Shown piece after piece: positions 15,232 to 23,689 of a stretch of 64,000 bases of DNA; position 1 is the first letter of the stretch; every line of letters starts with the position of its first letter. The DNA comes from Xylophilus sp. GW821-FHT01B05 (GTDB lineage: Bacteria > Pseudomonadota > Gammaproteobacteria > Burkholderiales > Burkholderiaceae_C). The stretch lies in NCBI GenBank assembly GCA_038961845.1, contig CP152408.1, positions 248,001 through 312,000 of the forward strand, read 5' to 3'. The notes under the pieces were generated by a model. That model was not told the DNA's origin. It was given only the letters and a program-made list of their open reading frames with translations, and did no database searches. The position numbers were made by a program, and so were the translations under genes.

Positions 15232-17080
15232 TCTGATCCTCACTCACGGCCGCTTCACCACGCTGGACCGGGCGCAGCCCGACCCCGAGGCGGTGGCGAT
15301 CACCGGCGGCCGCTTCAGCGCCATTGGCGATGCCAAGGACATCATGCCGACACGCGGCCCGCAAACGCGCGTGATCGATCTGCGCGGCCGACGTGCCATC
15401 CCGGGCCTGATCGACAGTCACATCCACGTCATCCGGGGTGGCCTCAACTACAACATGGAACTGCGCTGGGACGGTGTGCCGTCGCTGGCCGATGCGATGG
15501 CCATGCTCAAGCGCCAGGCGCAGGCCACGCCCTCACCGCAGTGGGTACGAGTCGTCGGGGGGTTTACCGAGCACCAGTTCGCCGAGAAGCGCCTGCCGAC
15601 GCTGGACGAACTCAATGCTGCGGCGCCCGACACGCCAGTGTTCATCCTGCACCTGTACGACAGGGCGCTGCTCAACCGCGCTGCCCTGCGCGCCGTGGGT
15701 TACACGCGGGATTCGGTCAATCCCCCGGGCGGCGAGATCGTGCGCGATGCGGCCGGCGAGCCCTCCGGGCTGCTGCTGGCGCGGCCCAACGCCACCATCC
15801 TGTATGCGACCCTGGCCAAGGGCCCGAAGCTGCCGCCCGAGCTGCAGTTGAATTCCACCCGCCATTTCATGCGTGAGCTCAACCGCCTGGGCGTGACCAG
15901 CGTGATAGATGCCGGTGGCGGCTTCCAGAACTACCCGGACGACTACGAGATCATCGAGAAGCTGCACGCCGACAAGCAGCTCACGCTGCGCATTGCGTAC
16001 AACCTCTTCACACAGAAACCCGGCAGCGAGGCCGAGGATTTCACGCGCTGGGCCGGGCTGGTCAAGCCAGGCCAGGGCGACGACAGCTACCGCGCCAACG
16101 GCGCCGGCGAGATGCTGGTGTTCTCCGCTGCCGACTTCGAAGATTTCCGCGAGCCGCGGCCCGAGCTGCCGCAGAACATGGAAGAAGACCTGGAGCGCGT
16201 GGTGCGCGTGCTGGTGCAGAACCGCTGGCCCTGGCGCATGCATGCCACGTACAACGAGTCGATTGACCGGGCGCTCGACGTGTTCGAGAAGGTCAATCGC
16301 GAGATCCCCTTCGATGGCTTGCACTGGTTCTTCGACCATGCGGAAACCATCAGCGACAAGAACATAGACCGCATCGCGGCGCTCAAGGGCGGCATTGCCA
16401 TCCAGCACCGCATGGCCTACCAGGGTGAGTATTTCAGCGAGCGCTACGGCGCCCGGCAGGCAGAGGCCACGCCGCCAATCGCGCGCATGCTGGCCGCGGG
16501 CGTGCCGGTGGGCGCGGGCACCGATGCCACGCGCGTGGCCAGCTACAACCCGTGGGTGTCCCTGTCATGGCTGGTGACCGGCAAGACCGTGGGCGGCGCC
16601 CAGCTCTACCCGCCCGCCAACCGGCTCGACCGTGAGCAGGCGCTCCGGCTGTGGACCCAGGCCAACACCTGGTTCTCCAGCGAAGAAGGCAAGAAGGGCA
16701 GCATGGTGGTTGGCCAACTGGCGGACCTGGCGGTGCTGTCGCAGGATTACTTCAAGGTCCCGGAGAGCGACATCGCGCATCTGTCGTCGGTGCTGACCGT
16801 GCTGGGCGGTGAAGTCGTGCATGGCGAGGCCGAGTTCAGCGACCTGGCACCACCCCTGCCGCCGGTGCTGCCAGAGTGGTCCCCCGTCAAGCGCTTTGGT
16901 GGCTACCAGCAGCGCCGGCTGGGCCAGCCAGGCGCAGCGCGGATGGCGGCGCTGTGCAACTGCAGCACGGCCTGCGGGGTCCACGGCCACCAGCATGCCG
17001 CCACGCTCGGCCGCCAGATTCCTGCCAGTGACGCGCAGGGCTTCTGGGGGGCCTTCGGCTGCGGCTGCTGGGCGGTGTGA
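15221..17080 (+). CDS. YtcJ-like metal-dependent amidohydrolase with Cys/His-rich tail
   Basis: Amidohydrolase-3 (YtcJ/NfdA-like) family enzyme, 619 aa from the ATG at 15221 (ATG 15212 also possible). It probably hydrolyses an amide or formamide bond using a metal centre in a TIM barrel. Metal ligands are visible: DSHIHV (HxH) near 66, WRMHATYNES near 330, HWFFDHAE near 365 and the Asp in GAGTDAT near 440. The last ~50 residues form an unusual Cys/His cluster: CNCSTACGVHGHQHA then FGCGCWAV, suited to binding an extra metal. No signal peptide is seen. It overlaps xapX and abuts doxX. Confidence 0.85.
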   Translation: MHPDLILTHGRFTTLDRAQPDPEAVAITGGRFSAIGDAKDIMPTRGPQTRVIDLRGRRAIPGLIDSHIHVIRGGLNYNMELRWDGVPSLADAMAMLKRQAQATPSPQWVRVVGGFTEHQFAEKRLPTLDELNAAAPDTPVFILHLYDRALLNRAALRAVGYTRDSVNPPGGEIVRDAAGEPSGLLLARPNATILYATLAKGPKLPPELQLNSTRHFMRELNRLGVTSVIDAGGGFQNYPDDYEIIEKLHADKQLTLRIAYNLFTQKPGSEAEDFTRWAGLVKPGQGDDSYRANGAGEMLVFSAADFEDFREPRPELPQNMEEDLERVVRVLVQNRWPWRMHATYNESIDRALDVFEKVNREIPFDGLHWFFDHAETISDKNIDRIAALKGGIAIQHRMAYQGEYFSERYGARQAEATPPIARMLAAGVPVGAGTDATRVASYNPWVSLSWLVTGKTVGGAQLYPPANRLDREQALRLWTQANTWFSSEEGKKGSMVVGQLADLAVLSQDYFKVPESDIAHLSSVLTVLGGEVVHGEAEFSDLAPPLPPVLPEWSPVKRFGGYQQRRLGQPGAARMAALCNCSTACGVHGHQHAATLGRQIPASDAQGFWGAFGCGCWAV

Positions 17081-17520
17081 TGGCGCCCGTTCCGCAGCCT
17101 ATCCGTGCGTTGCTGGCCGCGCCCTTGTTTGCACTGCTGGCGCGTATCGCGCTCACCTGCGCGTTCTGGTGGGGCGGCTTTGGCAAGCTGTTCGACTTCC
17201 AGGGCGCGGTAGCGGAGGCGCAGCACTTCGGCCTGGCGCCGGCGTGGGCGGTTGCAGCCCTGACCATTGCCGTTGAACTGGGCGCGTCGGCCCTGCTGAT
17301 CGTCGGCCGGCTGTCCTGGCTTGCCGCCGGTTCCCTGGGCGTGTTCACCATGCTTGCCACCTTGGTTGCACACAACTTCTGGGCCTTTCATGATCCGGCT
17401 GAGCGCTTTCGGGAGTTCAATACCTTTCTTGAACACATCGGCTTGGTAGGCGGCCTCGCGCTGGCGGCCGTGCTGGCCAGTGCAACAGACACAAGGGCAA
17501 GCCATGAACCCACAGCCTGA
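17080..17520 (+). CDS. DoxX-family membrane protein
   Basis: DoxX/DoxD-like integral membrane protein, 146 aa, with about four TM helices. The first carries LLARIALTCAFWWGGFGKLFDF, the usual DoxX entry motif with the GG-F-GK turn. FHDPAERFREFNTFLEHIGLVGGL matches the C-terminal half of the family. DoxX proteins are linked to quinone-coupled redox or stress processes; the exact reaction is uncertain. The ATG at 17080 shares one base with the amidohydrolase stop. The 3' end overlaps the DUF1275 gene by 17 bases. Confidence 0.87.
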   Translation: MAPVPQPIRALLAAPLFALLARIALTCAFWWGGFGKLFDFQGAVAEAQHFGLAPAWAVAALTIAVELGASALLIVGRLSWLAAGSLGVFTMLATLVAHNFWAFHDPAERFREFNTFLEHIGLVGGLALAAVLASATDTRASHEPTA

Positions 17521-18181
17521 ACACGAGGTGCGCGTAGTGAGCACGCTGAAGGCCTTCACATCGGGGTTTGTAGACACCCTGGGCTTTGTTGCGCTGTTTG
17601 GCATGTTTACCGCGCATGTCACTGGCAATTTCGTGCTTGTTGGTGCATCGGTGGCAAACGGGCACCCGGGCGTCATCGGCAAGCTGCTGGCCCTGCCGAT
17701 GTTCGTGCTCGGCGTTGCGGGCACGCGTGCCTATCTGCTGTTGCTGGAGCGCAGGCAGCGCGCCGTCGCCGTGCCGGTGGTGACCGCCGAACTCGTGCTG
17801 TTGCTGGCCTTCATGCTGGCCGGCGTCTGGGCGGAACCCTTTGGCAGCGCTGACGCCTGGCCCACCATCATCGTGGGCATGGTTGGGGTGGCCACCATGG
17901 CGGTGCAGAACACCGCGTCCCGGCTCACCTTTGCCTATCTGGGGCCGACCACGGTGATGACCGGAAACGTCACCCAGATCGTGATCGACCTGGTCGACCT
18001 CATGAGCGGCGCCGCCGCACCTGGGACCCGGGAGCGCATGCGCAAGACCTGGCCGGCGGTGCTTGCCTTTGCCGTGGGGGCGATTGCTGGTGGCCTGGGC
18101 TACCGGCTGGCGGGCTTCTGGTCTTTGTGCGCTCCAGCCGTTGCGCTGGTGTTGATCCTGCTCAGGGTGCGCCTGCAGTAG
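17504..18181 (+). CDS. DUF1275 (YoaK-like) membrane protein
   Basis: Integral membrane protein, 225 aa from the ATG at 17504. DUF1275 features are STLKAFTSGFVDTLGFVALF and MFTAHVTGNFVLVGA in the first two helices and TTVMTGNVTQIVIDL in the second half, a repeat-like pair of T(H/G)xTGN motifs. About six TM segments are expected. Function is unknown; transport has been suggested. It is the last gene of the xapX operon and its stop codon touches the stop of the opposing DUF2164 gene with no base between. Confidence 0.87.
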   Translation: MNPQPEHEVRVVSTLKAFTSGFVDTLGFVALFGMFTAHVTGNFVLVGASVANGHPGVIGKLLALPMFVLGVAGTRAYLLLLERRQRAVAVPVVTAELVLLLAFMLAGVWAEPFGSADAWPTIIVGMVGVATMAVQNTASRLTFAYLGPTTVMTGNVTQIVIDLVDLMSGAAAPGTRERMRKTWPAVLAFAVGAIAGGLGYRLAGFWSLCAPAVALVLILLRVRLQ

Positions 18182-18448
18182 TCATCCACCGCGGCCATGA
18201 GGCGTGCGCCAGTACGCAAACTCTTGCTCGTGGATCTCGATGTCCAGCTCCATCACCTGCGCCTGCACGCGCTCCTGCACATCCGTCACGGCGCGGTTGT
18301 AGATGGTTGGCCCGATCTCCTTCAGGAAGAACTCCAGCAGTTGGCCGGCGGTGACGTTGCCTATGGGCTCGTCCATGTTCTCGCGGAAGAACCGCTCTAT
18401 GGAGGACACGGCGGCCTTGCGCGCGTCCTTGCTCAGTTCAATCGTCAT
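18182..18448 (-). CDS. DUF2164-domain small protein
   Basis: Soluble protein of 88 aa. The sequence ARKAAVSSIERFFRENMDEP, then IGNVTAGQLLEFFLKEIGP and YNRAVTDVQERVQ, matches DUF2164, a conserved family without known function. It is predicted mostly helical with an acidic middle. It is the last gene of the tetR-SMR operon and starts within the stop of the preceding gene (ATGA). Confidence 0.88.
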   Translation of the reverse strand: MTIELSKDARKAAVSSIERFFRENMDEPIGNVTAGQLLEFFLKEIGPTIYNRAVTDVQERVQAQVMELDIEIHEQEFAYWRTPHGRGG

Positions 18449-18993
18449 CGCATTGATCTTTCATAGGCCCGGTAAGTCTGTTGTTCCGGCACCCGCCAGC
18501 CCAGCCTGAGCGTGCAGGCCTGCGGGCTGGCCGCCGTGTCCCCGCAGCACGCCTGGTGCGCGGCCAGTTCGGCCTTTTCCCAGGCGCGTGCCGCATCCAG
18601 GAAGGTCGCGGCCGGCAGGGCTTCTTCCGGGTAGCCCAGCGCGCCCCATGAATCGCGGGCAAAGATGGCGCGCGCACCGGCCGCCGGCGATACATTGGCC
18701 GCCCGGAACACCTCCAGCGCCGCCGCCACGCCCAGCGCAAGGCTTTGCGCGCTGGCGCCCTCCATGTCGATGCTCAGCTCCATGGCGCTGGGCTCCACCC
18801 AGCACAGCTCTTCCATCGAGCGCACGTAGTTGTCTGCGCCCATGCTGGGTTCAAGCTCCCGCCAGTGCGGCTCGGTGGCCAGTCCACGGGCAAGCTCGGT
18901 GAGGGATTCCGTCGCCATGCAGGGCCAGCGGCAAGCCGCCTGCGCCGCAAAACCGGTGATCCATTGTTCGTCGTCCATGCTGGCTGCCTGCAT
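18445..18993 (-). CDS. Hypothetical protein in SMR operon
   Basis: Soluble protein of about 182 aa (ATG 18993; the alternative ATG at 18978 gives 177 aa). I do not recognise the family. It is Ala- and Glu-rich, with an acidic ENxLCW-like segment (MEELCWVEPSAMELSIDMEG) and several Cys (CRWPC, CCGDTAASPQAC) that could bind metal. It starts 2 bases after the SMR stop and overlaps the DUF2164 start by 4 bases, so it is clearly part of the operon. Being co-regulated with an efflux pump by TetR, it may help handle the pump's substrate (inference). Confidence 0.7.
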   Translation of the reverse strand: MQAASMDDEQWITGFAAQAACRWPCMATESLTELARGLATEPHWRELEPSMGADNYVRSMEELCWVEPSAMELSIDMEGASAQSLALGVAAALEVFRAANVSPAAGARAIFARDSWGALGYPEEALPAATFLDAARAWEKAELAAHQACCGDTAASPQACTLRLGWRVPEQQTYRAYERSMR

Positions 18994-18995
18994 GT

Positions 18996-19328
18996 TCAAT
19001 GCGCTTTCGAAAACAGGTTGATGACGGCCACGCCCGTAATCACCATGGCCATGCCCAGCATGGTGGGGACATTCAGGCTTTCCTTGTAGTACAGCCAGCC
19101 TATGAGCGAGATCAGCACGATGCCCACCCCCGACCATGTGGCGTAGGCCACGCCCGTGGGCAGTGTCTTCAGCGTGAGCGACAGAAAGTAGAAGGCCGTT
19201 GCGTAGCCCAGCACCGTGATCACGCTGGGCACGGGCTTGGTAAAGCCCTCGGTCGCCTTCAGGGCGGCAGTGGCAATCACTTCGCTCACGATGGCAATCG
19301 CGAGGAAGCCGTAGTTCCAATAGCTCAT
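18996..19328 (-). CDS. SMR-family multidrug/quaternary-ammonium efflux protein (EmrE/QacE-like)
   Basis: Small multidrug resistance protein, 110 aa with four TM helices, working as a dimer that exchanges protons for cationic compounds. The essential membrane-embedded Glu lies in AIVSEVIATAALKATEGF (about residue 16). KPVPSVITVLGYATAFYFLS and LPTGVAYATWSGVGIV are typical of EmrE/QacE rather than the guanidinium-exporting SugE type. It is coupled to the tetR gene by an ATGA overlap, which supports a role as an inducible efflux pump. Confidence 0.92.
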   Translation of the reverse strand: MSYWNYGFLAIAIVSEVIATAALKATEGFTKPVPSVITVLGYATAFYFLSLTLKTLPTGVAYATWSGVGIVLISLIGWLYYKESLNVPTMLGMAMVITGVAVINLFSKAH

Positions 19329-19891
19329 GCGGGCTCTTCGCTGCAGAGCTTCAAGAGCAGGGCCAGCAGATCGGCCCGCCGCGCGGTGTCCAGCGCGTAG
19401 ATGTCGAACATCTGCGCCGACCACAACCCATCTGCGGCCAGCCGGCACAGCAAAAGCCGGTTGGCATTGCCCCGATCCCCGCCATCGGCCAGCAAGGCCG
19501 CAGCGCAAGCGTCGCGCCAGCGCGCGGCATAGGGCGCCCAGCTCAGGCCCAGCGAAAGAACCGCGCGGTGCGTGGCGACATCGCTTGCATTGTCAAAAAC
19601 CAGCTTGATGTAGGCGCGCGCATGCCGCCCGGGCGTGTCTTCTTCCGCCTCCAGCATCTGCTGCAGTTGCGCCTCGAAGTCCGCAAACAGCGTATCGAAC
19701 AAGGTATCGAGCAGCGCCTGCTTGCTGGGAAAGTGGTGCTGCAGCCCGCCCTTGGTGACCTGTGCCCGCTTGGCCACCGCATCCAGCGTCACCGCGTGTG
19801 CGCCTTCGGTGGCGACGATCTGCAGGGTGACATCCAGCAGTTGCTGGCGGACGAGTTCGGGTTGCTTGGGGCGGCGATTGGCTAGGGACAT
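19325..19891 (-). CDS. TetR-family repressor of the SMR operon
   Basis: TetR regulator, 188 aa from the ATG at 19891 (MSLANRRPKQPELV). The HTH lies at residues ~10-57: LLDVTLQIVATEGAHAVTLD, then VAKRAQVTKGGLQHHFPSKQ and ALLDTL. The C-terminal ligand-binding domain resembles the TetR_C group found with efflux pumps. It is the first gene of the operon and sits directly behind a palindrome (19892-19915), so it is almost certainly autoregulated and released by an SMR substrate (inference). Longer in-frame starts upstream would run through the operator and are rejected. Confidence 0.9.
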   Translation of the reverse strand: MSLANRRPKQPELVRQQLLDVTLQIVATEGAHAVTLDAVAKRAQVTKGGLQHHFPSKQALLDTLFDTLFADFEAQLQQMLEAEEDTPGRHARAYIKLVFDNASDVATHRAVLSLGLSWAPYAARWRDACAAALLADGGDRGNANRLLLCRLAADGLWSAQMFDIYALDTARRADLLALLLKLCSEEPA

Positions 19892-19915
19892 AACAATCCA
19901 GCTGGATGGATTGTT
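19892..19915. promoter_or_regulatory. TetR operator
   Basis: AACAATCCA-GCTGGA-TGGATTGTT, a perfect 9-bp inverted repeat with a 6-base centre, touching the tetR start codon. Nested within it is the 12-bp palindrome ATCCAGCTGGAT. The size and symmetry suit a TetR dimer, and binding would block the tetR-SMR transcript. Confidence 0.75.
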
Positions 19916-20054
19916 TGATGTTAGCGTGCTTGTCCGTCGGGTTTGTGAATGGCCTTGGGGTGGTGTGGGGGCATTTGGAGCGGCGCAGCGGGTCCGCAGC
20001 GGCCATGCGCTTTTCTCCAAACCTGACCTTCATCCGAAGGTCCCACGTAGGTAT

Positions 20055-21164
20055 TCAAGCCGCGTGGCGACTACTGCCGTGCCTGCCCCGCGGGCGTGCT
20101 GCCGCTTCCGGCTTCCGGTGCACATCGAGCTGCTCTCTGAATGCCATCGGCGCAAGCCCCAGTACGCGTTCGAAGACGCGCACCATTTGCTGACGTCCAG
20201 AGAAGCCACAGCGCAGGGCGATTTTGTCCATCGACAGATGGCTGCCTGAAAGCAGTTCACGCGCCAAGTCGACCTGCGCCGCGCGGATGTATTCGCTTGG
20301 CGAAAGACCAAAGACTTCCTTGAACGTGCGGGACAGCTGGCGCGTACCAAGGCACACGTGCTCGGCCACCTGCTCCACCGTGACGCCGTCCTCCAGATGG
20401 GCCAGGATGTAGTCCGTTGCCCGGCTCAGGCGGTCCGATGTGCCACCGTAGGCGTCCAGAGCAGCGCTTCGCTGCCCTTGGCCCGGAGAACGTACCCTGA
20501 AGACGACCAGCTCGCGTGCAATAGCCAGCGCAAGCTCGCGGCCAAAATCCTCGTCCACCAGGCTCAGGGCAAGCTCGATGCCCGCCGTTGCTCCAGCCGA
20601 GGTAAAGAATTTTGCGTCGCGCGTGAAGAGGGCATCCTCAAGGACGCAAACGTCAGGGTACAGCTGTACGAAACGGGCGACATGCCCCCAATGCGTCGTC
20701 GCCCGCTTTCCGGCAAGAAAGCCGGACTCCGCGAGCACATATGCGCCGGTGCACACCGACCCGATCCGTCGCACGCGCGGCTCGACGGCCTGCAGCCAAT
20801 TGCTCAGGTGGAGGTCATGTTTGGCGTTCATCACACCGGGCCCGCCGGCAATGATCAGCGTGTCGAACGCGCATATCTCTGGGGGCGGTAGCGCGCTGGT
20901 TTGAAGACGCAGCCCCGACGAAGTCACGACTTCACCTCCGAACGAAGAGATCGCGGTGAGCCGATAGCGATCGGGCTGGTCCGGGCGGCGCAAATGGTGG
21001 TTTGCCCGGCCGAATACATCGGCCGGGCTGCTCGCATCGAGCAGCAGTACGTCGCTGAAAACGACGATGCCGACTTCCCGAGTCCTGCCGTACGGTGTCG
21101 CGGATGGACGAGCGTCAGTCCGCAACGAATCCGATGTCTTTGACAATTTGCTTCCATTGGACAT
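20055..21164 (-). CDS. GlxA-family AraC-type transcriptional regulator
   Basis: Regulator of 369 aa with an N-terminal DJ-1/PfpI-like domain (residues ~28-200: EVGIVVFSDVLLLDASSPAD, IIAGGPGVMNA, SVCTGAYVLAESGFL) and a C-terminal AraC double HTH (~245-345: LEDGVTVEQVAEHVCLGTRQ, SPSEYIRAAQVDLARELL, IALRCGFSGRQQMVRVF). This is the GlxA/FtrA architecture. The ATG at 21164 lies 50 bp inside the 3' end of the upstream TctC gene. The protein ends in a basic tail. It is adjacent to a TctC gene and a free-standing DJ-1/PfpI enzyme and probably controls them. Confidence 0.88.
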   Translation of the reverse strand: MSNGSKLSKTSDSLRTDARPSATPYGRTREVGIVVFSDVLLLDASSPADVFGRANHHLRRPDQPDRYRLTAISSFGGEVVTSSGLRLQTSALPPPEICAFDTLIIAGGPGVMNAKHDLHLSNWLQAVEPRVRRIGSVCTGAYVLAESGFLAGKRATTHWGHVARFVQLYPDVCVLEDALFTRDAKFFTSAGATAGIELALSLVDEDFGRELALAIARELVVFRVRSPGQGQRSAALDAYGGTSDRLSRATDYILAHLEDGVTVEQVAEHVCLGTRQLSRTFKEVFGLSPSEYIRAAQVDLARELLSGSHLSMDKIALRCGFSGRQQMVRVFERVLGLAPMAFREQLDVHRKPEAAARPRGRHGSSRHAA

Positions 21165-22089
21165 ATTCGTTCCGCATCGTTGCTGCAAGGAGTGCCGGGT
21201 CTCCATCACCGATTTCGAGCCCCGCGGCCAACAGCATGGCACGTAACTCATGGTCCATCACCACCTTGCGCAGGGCGGCGCTGTAGCGGGCCACAGTCTC
21301 CGGGCTCGCACTTCGGCTAAGGAAGTACGAGAACCACTCCCTGTTCACCAGGTCCTTGAATCCCGCCTCGGGGAAGGTGGGGACATCGGGAAGCTGCGTT
21401 GCACGCGTCTGCCCGGTCACGGCAAGAATCCTCAACTTGCCGGCGCGGTGGTGCTCCAGGATGTCACTGGGTGCCAGGAAAGCAAAAGGAATCTGCCCGG
21501 AGAGCACGTCGGCCAGGGCGGGGGCGGAGCCACGGTAAGCGACATGGGTGAACTCGCAGCCCAATGCGCGCGCAAACAGAACGCCCGAGAAATGGAAGAC
21601 GCTGCCCGAGGCGGGCGAACCATAGAAGCCCAGCTTCTGGTTTTGCCGGATCAAGGCTGCGGCCTCCGCCAGTGTCTTCACCGGCAGGTTCGCCGCGCTG
21701 ACGAATGCGATCGGCGCGGTCGCAACCGTTCCGAGGGGAACAAAATCGTGAACCGGGTCGTAGCGCAGGTTGCGGTAGGTGTGCGGGTAGATGACCATCG
21801 AAGAACCGATGGTTTGCAGCAGCACGCTGCCATCGGATGGCGCACCCCTTGCGTACTCGATCGCCAACTGCCCACCGGCCCCCGCCTTGTTGTCGACGAT
21901 GACGCTGGCTTGCAGGTTGGTTGCCAGCAGCGGTGCGACTGCTCTTGCGATCCGATCGCCGGTTGCGCCGGCCGGGAAGCCCACCAGGAGCCTCACCATG
22001 CTGGGGTGCGAGTCCTGCGACATAGACAGCAACGGCTGCATCAGCGCGAGCGCACCCAGCATTTGAATGGATTCTCGTCGGTTGCTCAT
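21115..22089 (-). CDS. TctC/Bug-family periplasmic binding protein
   Basis: Bug-family solute receptor, 324 aa from the ATG at 22089, which has a GAGGTGG ribosome-binding site. Family features are MVRLLVGFPAGATGDRIARA, VIVDNKAGAGGQLAIEYARG, FYGSPASGSVFHFSGVLFA, THVAYRGSAPALADVLSG and PDVPTFPEAGFKDLVNREW. The N-terminus (SNRRESIQMLGALALMQPLL) has a twin-Arg start but is a weak signal. It is divergent from the DJ-1/PfpI gene (177-bp spacer) and overlaps the GlxA regulator at its 3' end, so the three form one functional neighbourhood. Confidence 0.9.
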   Translation of the reverse strand: MSNRRESIQMLGALALMQPLLSMSQDSHPSMVRLLVGFPAGATGDRIARAVAPLLATNLQASVIVDNKAGAGGQLAIEYARGAPSDGSVLLQTIGSSMVIYPHTYRNLRYDPVHDFVPLGTVATAPIAFVSAANLPVKTLAEAAALIRQNQKLGFYGSPASGSVFHFSGVLFARALGCEFTHVAYRGSAPALADVLSGQIPFAFLAPSDILEHHRAGKLRILAVTGQTRATQLPDVPTFPEAGFKDLVNREWFSYFLSRSASPETVARYSAALRKVVMDHELRAMLLAAGLEIGDGDPALLAATMRNEYVQWKQIVKDIGFVAD

Positions 22090-22266
22090 GACCCACCTCG
22101 TAGCTGCCGAAGGGCAGCTTTGAGTGCAAGTCTTTCTGTGAGGAATCGACAGTGCCGGACTTTGACAACTGATTCCGGGACATCCGCCGCCTTGCTGCTG
22201 TTGCGTGTCCACAAACAAGCACTGTTTGTCCAACGCGAACCCGGGCCGCCGGGCAAAGTATTCGGC

Positions 22267-22965
22267 ATGAACTTGAAACATAAAACCCGAATCGGCATGC
22301 TTGCGTTCCCGATGATGACCTCGCTGGACATCCTTGGACCCTTTGAAGTGTTGGCGCGTGCGCCGGACTGCCACGCGGAATTGGTTTGGAAGGATCGCAA
22401 TCCCATCAAGGGCGACACCGGGCTCACGATCATTCCCGACCAAAGCTTCGGTGAGGCCCCGCAGTACGACGTGCTGGTAGTGCCTGGCGGCCCCGGCCAG
22501 ACCCCGCTGATGGACGACGAGGAGGTGATGCAATTCCTGCGCCAGCAGGCGCTCGGTGCTGGACTGGTGACCTCGGTCTGCACTGGCTCCCTGTTGCTCG
22601 CGGCGGCCGGTCTGCTGACAGGACGCAAGGCCACATGCCATTGGCTGTCTATCGACCAACTGGCCCTGTTCGGCGTCGAGATCGTCCCCGACCGGGTCGT
22701 CGTGGATGGAAACAGGATCACCGGTGCTGGTGTGACCTCTGGTCTCGATTTCGCCTTCACCGTGCTTGAAGTACTCCGCGGGGCCGAAGCCGCAAAGTCG
22801 CTTCAGCTGATGCTCGAATACGATCCGGCCCCGCCGTTTCAGAGCGGCCACCCCCGCGTGGCCGCCCCAGAGCTCGTCGAGAAGGTCCGGCTCTCGGCGC
22901 AGGGCATGTTGCGGCAGCGTCGAGAGGTCTCGGCACGCGTCGCCCAGCGGCTGGAAAACCAATGA
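22267..22965 (+). CDS. DJ-1/PfpI-family protein, isonitrile hydratase-like
   Basis: DJ-1/PfpI superfamily enzyme, 232 aa. The nucleophile elbow is SVCTGSLLLAAAGLLTG (Cys near residue 102), followed by KATCHWLSIDQL, close to Pseudomonas isonitrile hydratase (InhA), which turns isonitriles into N-formamides. GMLAFPMMTSLDILGPFEVL and VVPGGPGQTPLMDD complete the fold. The family also contains non-enzymatic members, so the activity is inferred. It is divergent from the TctC/GlxA pair. A YtcJ-type amidohydrolase 5 kb away could act on formamides, but no physical link is shown. Confidence 0.85.
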   Translation: MNLKHKTRIGMLAFPMMTSLDILGPFEVLARAPDCHAELVWKDRNPIKGDTGLTIIPDQSFGEAPQYDVLVVPGGPGQTPLMDDEEVMQFLRQQALGAGLVTSVCTGSLLLAAAGLLTGRKATCHWLSIDQLALFGVEIVPDRVVVDGNRITGAGVTSGLDFAFTVLEVLRGAEAAKSLQLMLEYDPAPPFQSGHPRVAAPELVEKVRLSAQGMLRQRREVSARVAQRLENQ

Positions 22966-23053
22966 CTGCCGTGACTGACGGATATGGCACTACCCGGACG
23001 AGGCTGCAGCCGCGCGTGACGCTCGCGGTTTCGTGCAGGGCATAAGCCTGAAA

Positions 23054-23689
23054 ATGCGCCGATCGTGGCCAATGGACCGACGTTCCGCCGCAGTGCCGCC
23101 CCGCCCTCACAGCACGCGCGAGGATCTCTACGGTGTGGCGCTCGGAATATTCTTCTGCGCCGTCGGGATTGGCCTCCTGTACCGAGGCGAGATGATCACA
23201 GGCGGGATCGCCGGCCTCTCGCTGCTGCTCTCCCTGTTCGTTCAGCAGCCTGTAGGAGGCTTGGTCTGGATATGGAATGCGCCATTTGTCGCCTTCGCAT
23301 TCGTCGCCATGGGGCAAGGCTTTGGCGCAAAGACATTGGTCGTGAGCACCGTACTCGGTATCGCGGTTGCGCTGCTCGGCCGTTCACTGATCGTTTCCGA
23401 GATTTCCCCTGCTTTCTCAGCCATCGGAGGCGGCACGCTGTTGGGCACGGGCATCCTCTTTCTCGCCCGGCACAACGCATCGTTGGGAGGGACGGGCGCC
23501 GTGGTCCTTTGGCTGCAGAGACGGTACGGCCTGAACGCCGGCGTGGGCCAGTTGATGATCGACGCGCTGCTCTTCGTTGTTGCGTCAATGTTCCTCCCTT
23601 GGCGAACCATTGCTTGGTCGCTCCTCGGCACCCTCGCCATGAATGCAATGGTCATCGTTTGGCACAAGCCTGGCAGGTACCAGGGCTGA
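23054..23689 (+). CDS. YitT-family membrane protein
   Basis: YitT/DUF161 family integral membrane protein, about 211 aa from the ATG at 23054; starts at 23033 and 23072 are also possible. LYGVALGIFFCAVGIGLLYRG, then MITGGIAGLSLLLSL, is the typical entry, and GGTLLGTGILFLARHNASLGG the central motif. About five TM helices are predicted. This single-domain form lacks the soluble C-terminal DUF2179 domain of Bacillus YitT. Function is unknown. It is alone, with its own spacer on each side. Confidence 0.82.
   Translation: MRRSWPMDRRSAAVPPRPHSTREDLYGVALGIFFCAVGIGLLYRGEMITGGIAGLSLLLSLFVQQPVGGLVWIWNAPFVAFAFVAMGQGFGAKTLVVSTVLGIAVALLGRSLIVSEISPAFSAIGGGTLLGTGILFLARHNASLGGTGAVVLWLQRRYGLNAGVGQLMIDALLFVVASMFLPWRTIAWSLLGTLAMNAMVIVWHKPGRYQG

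Noticed and set aside
20055..23689. Possible small genomic island around the GlxA/TctC/DJ-1 genes
   Set aside because: Composition seems slightly lower in GC but no integrase, tRNA, flanking direct repeat or mobile gene is visible.
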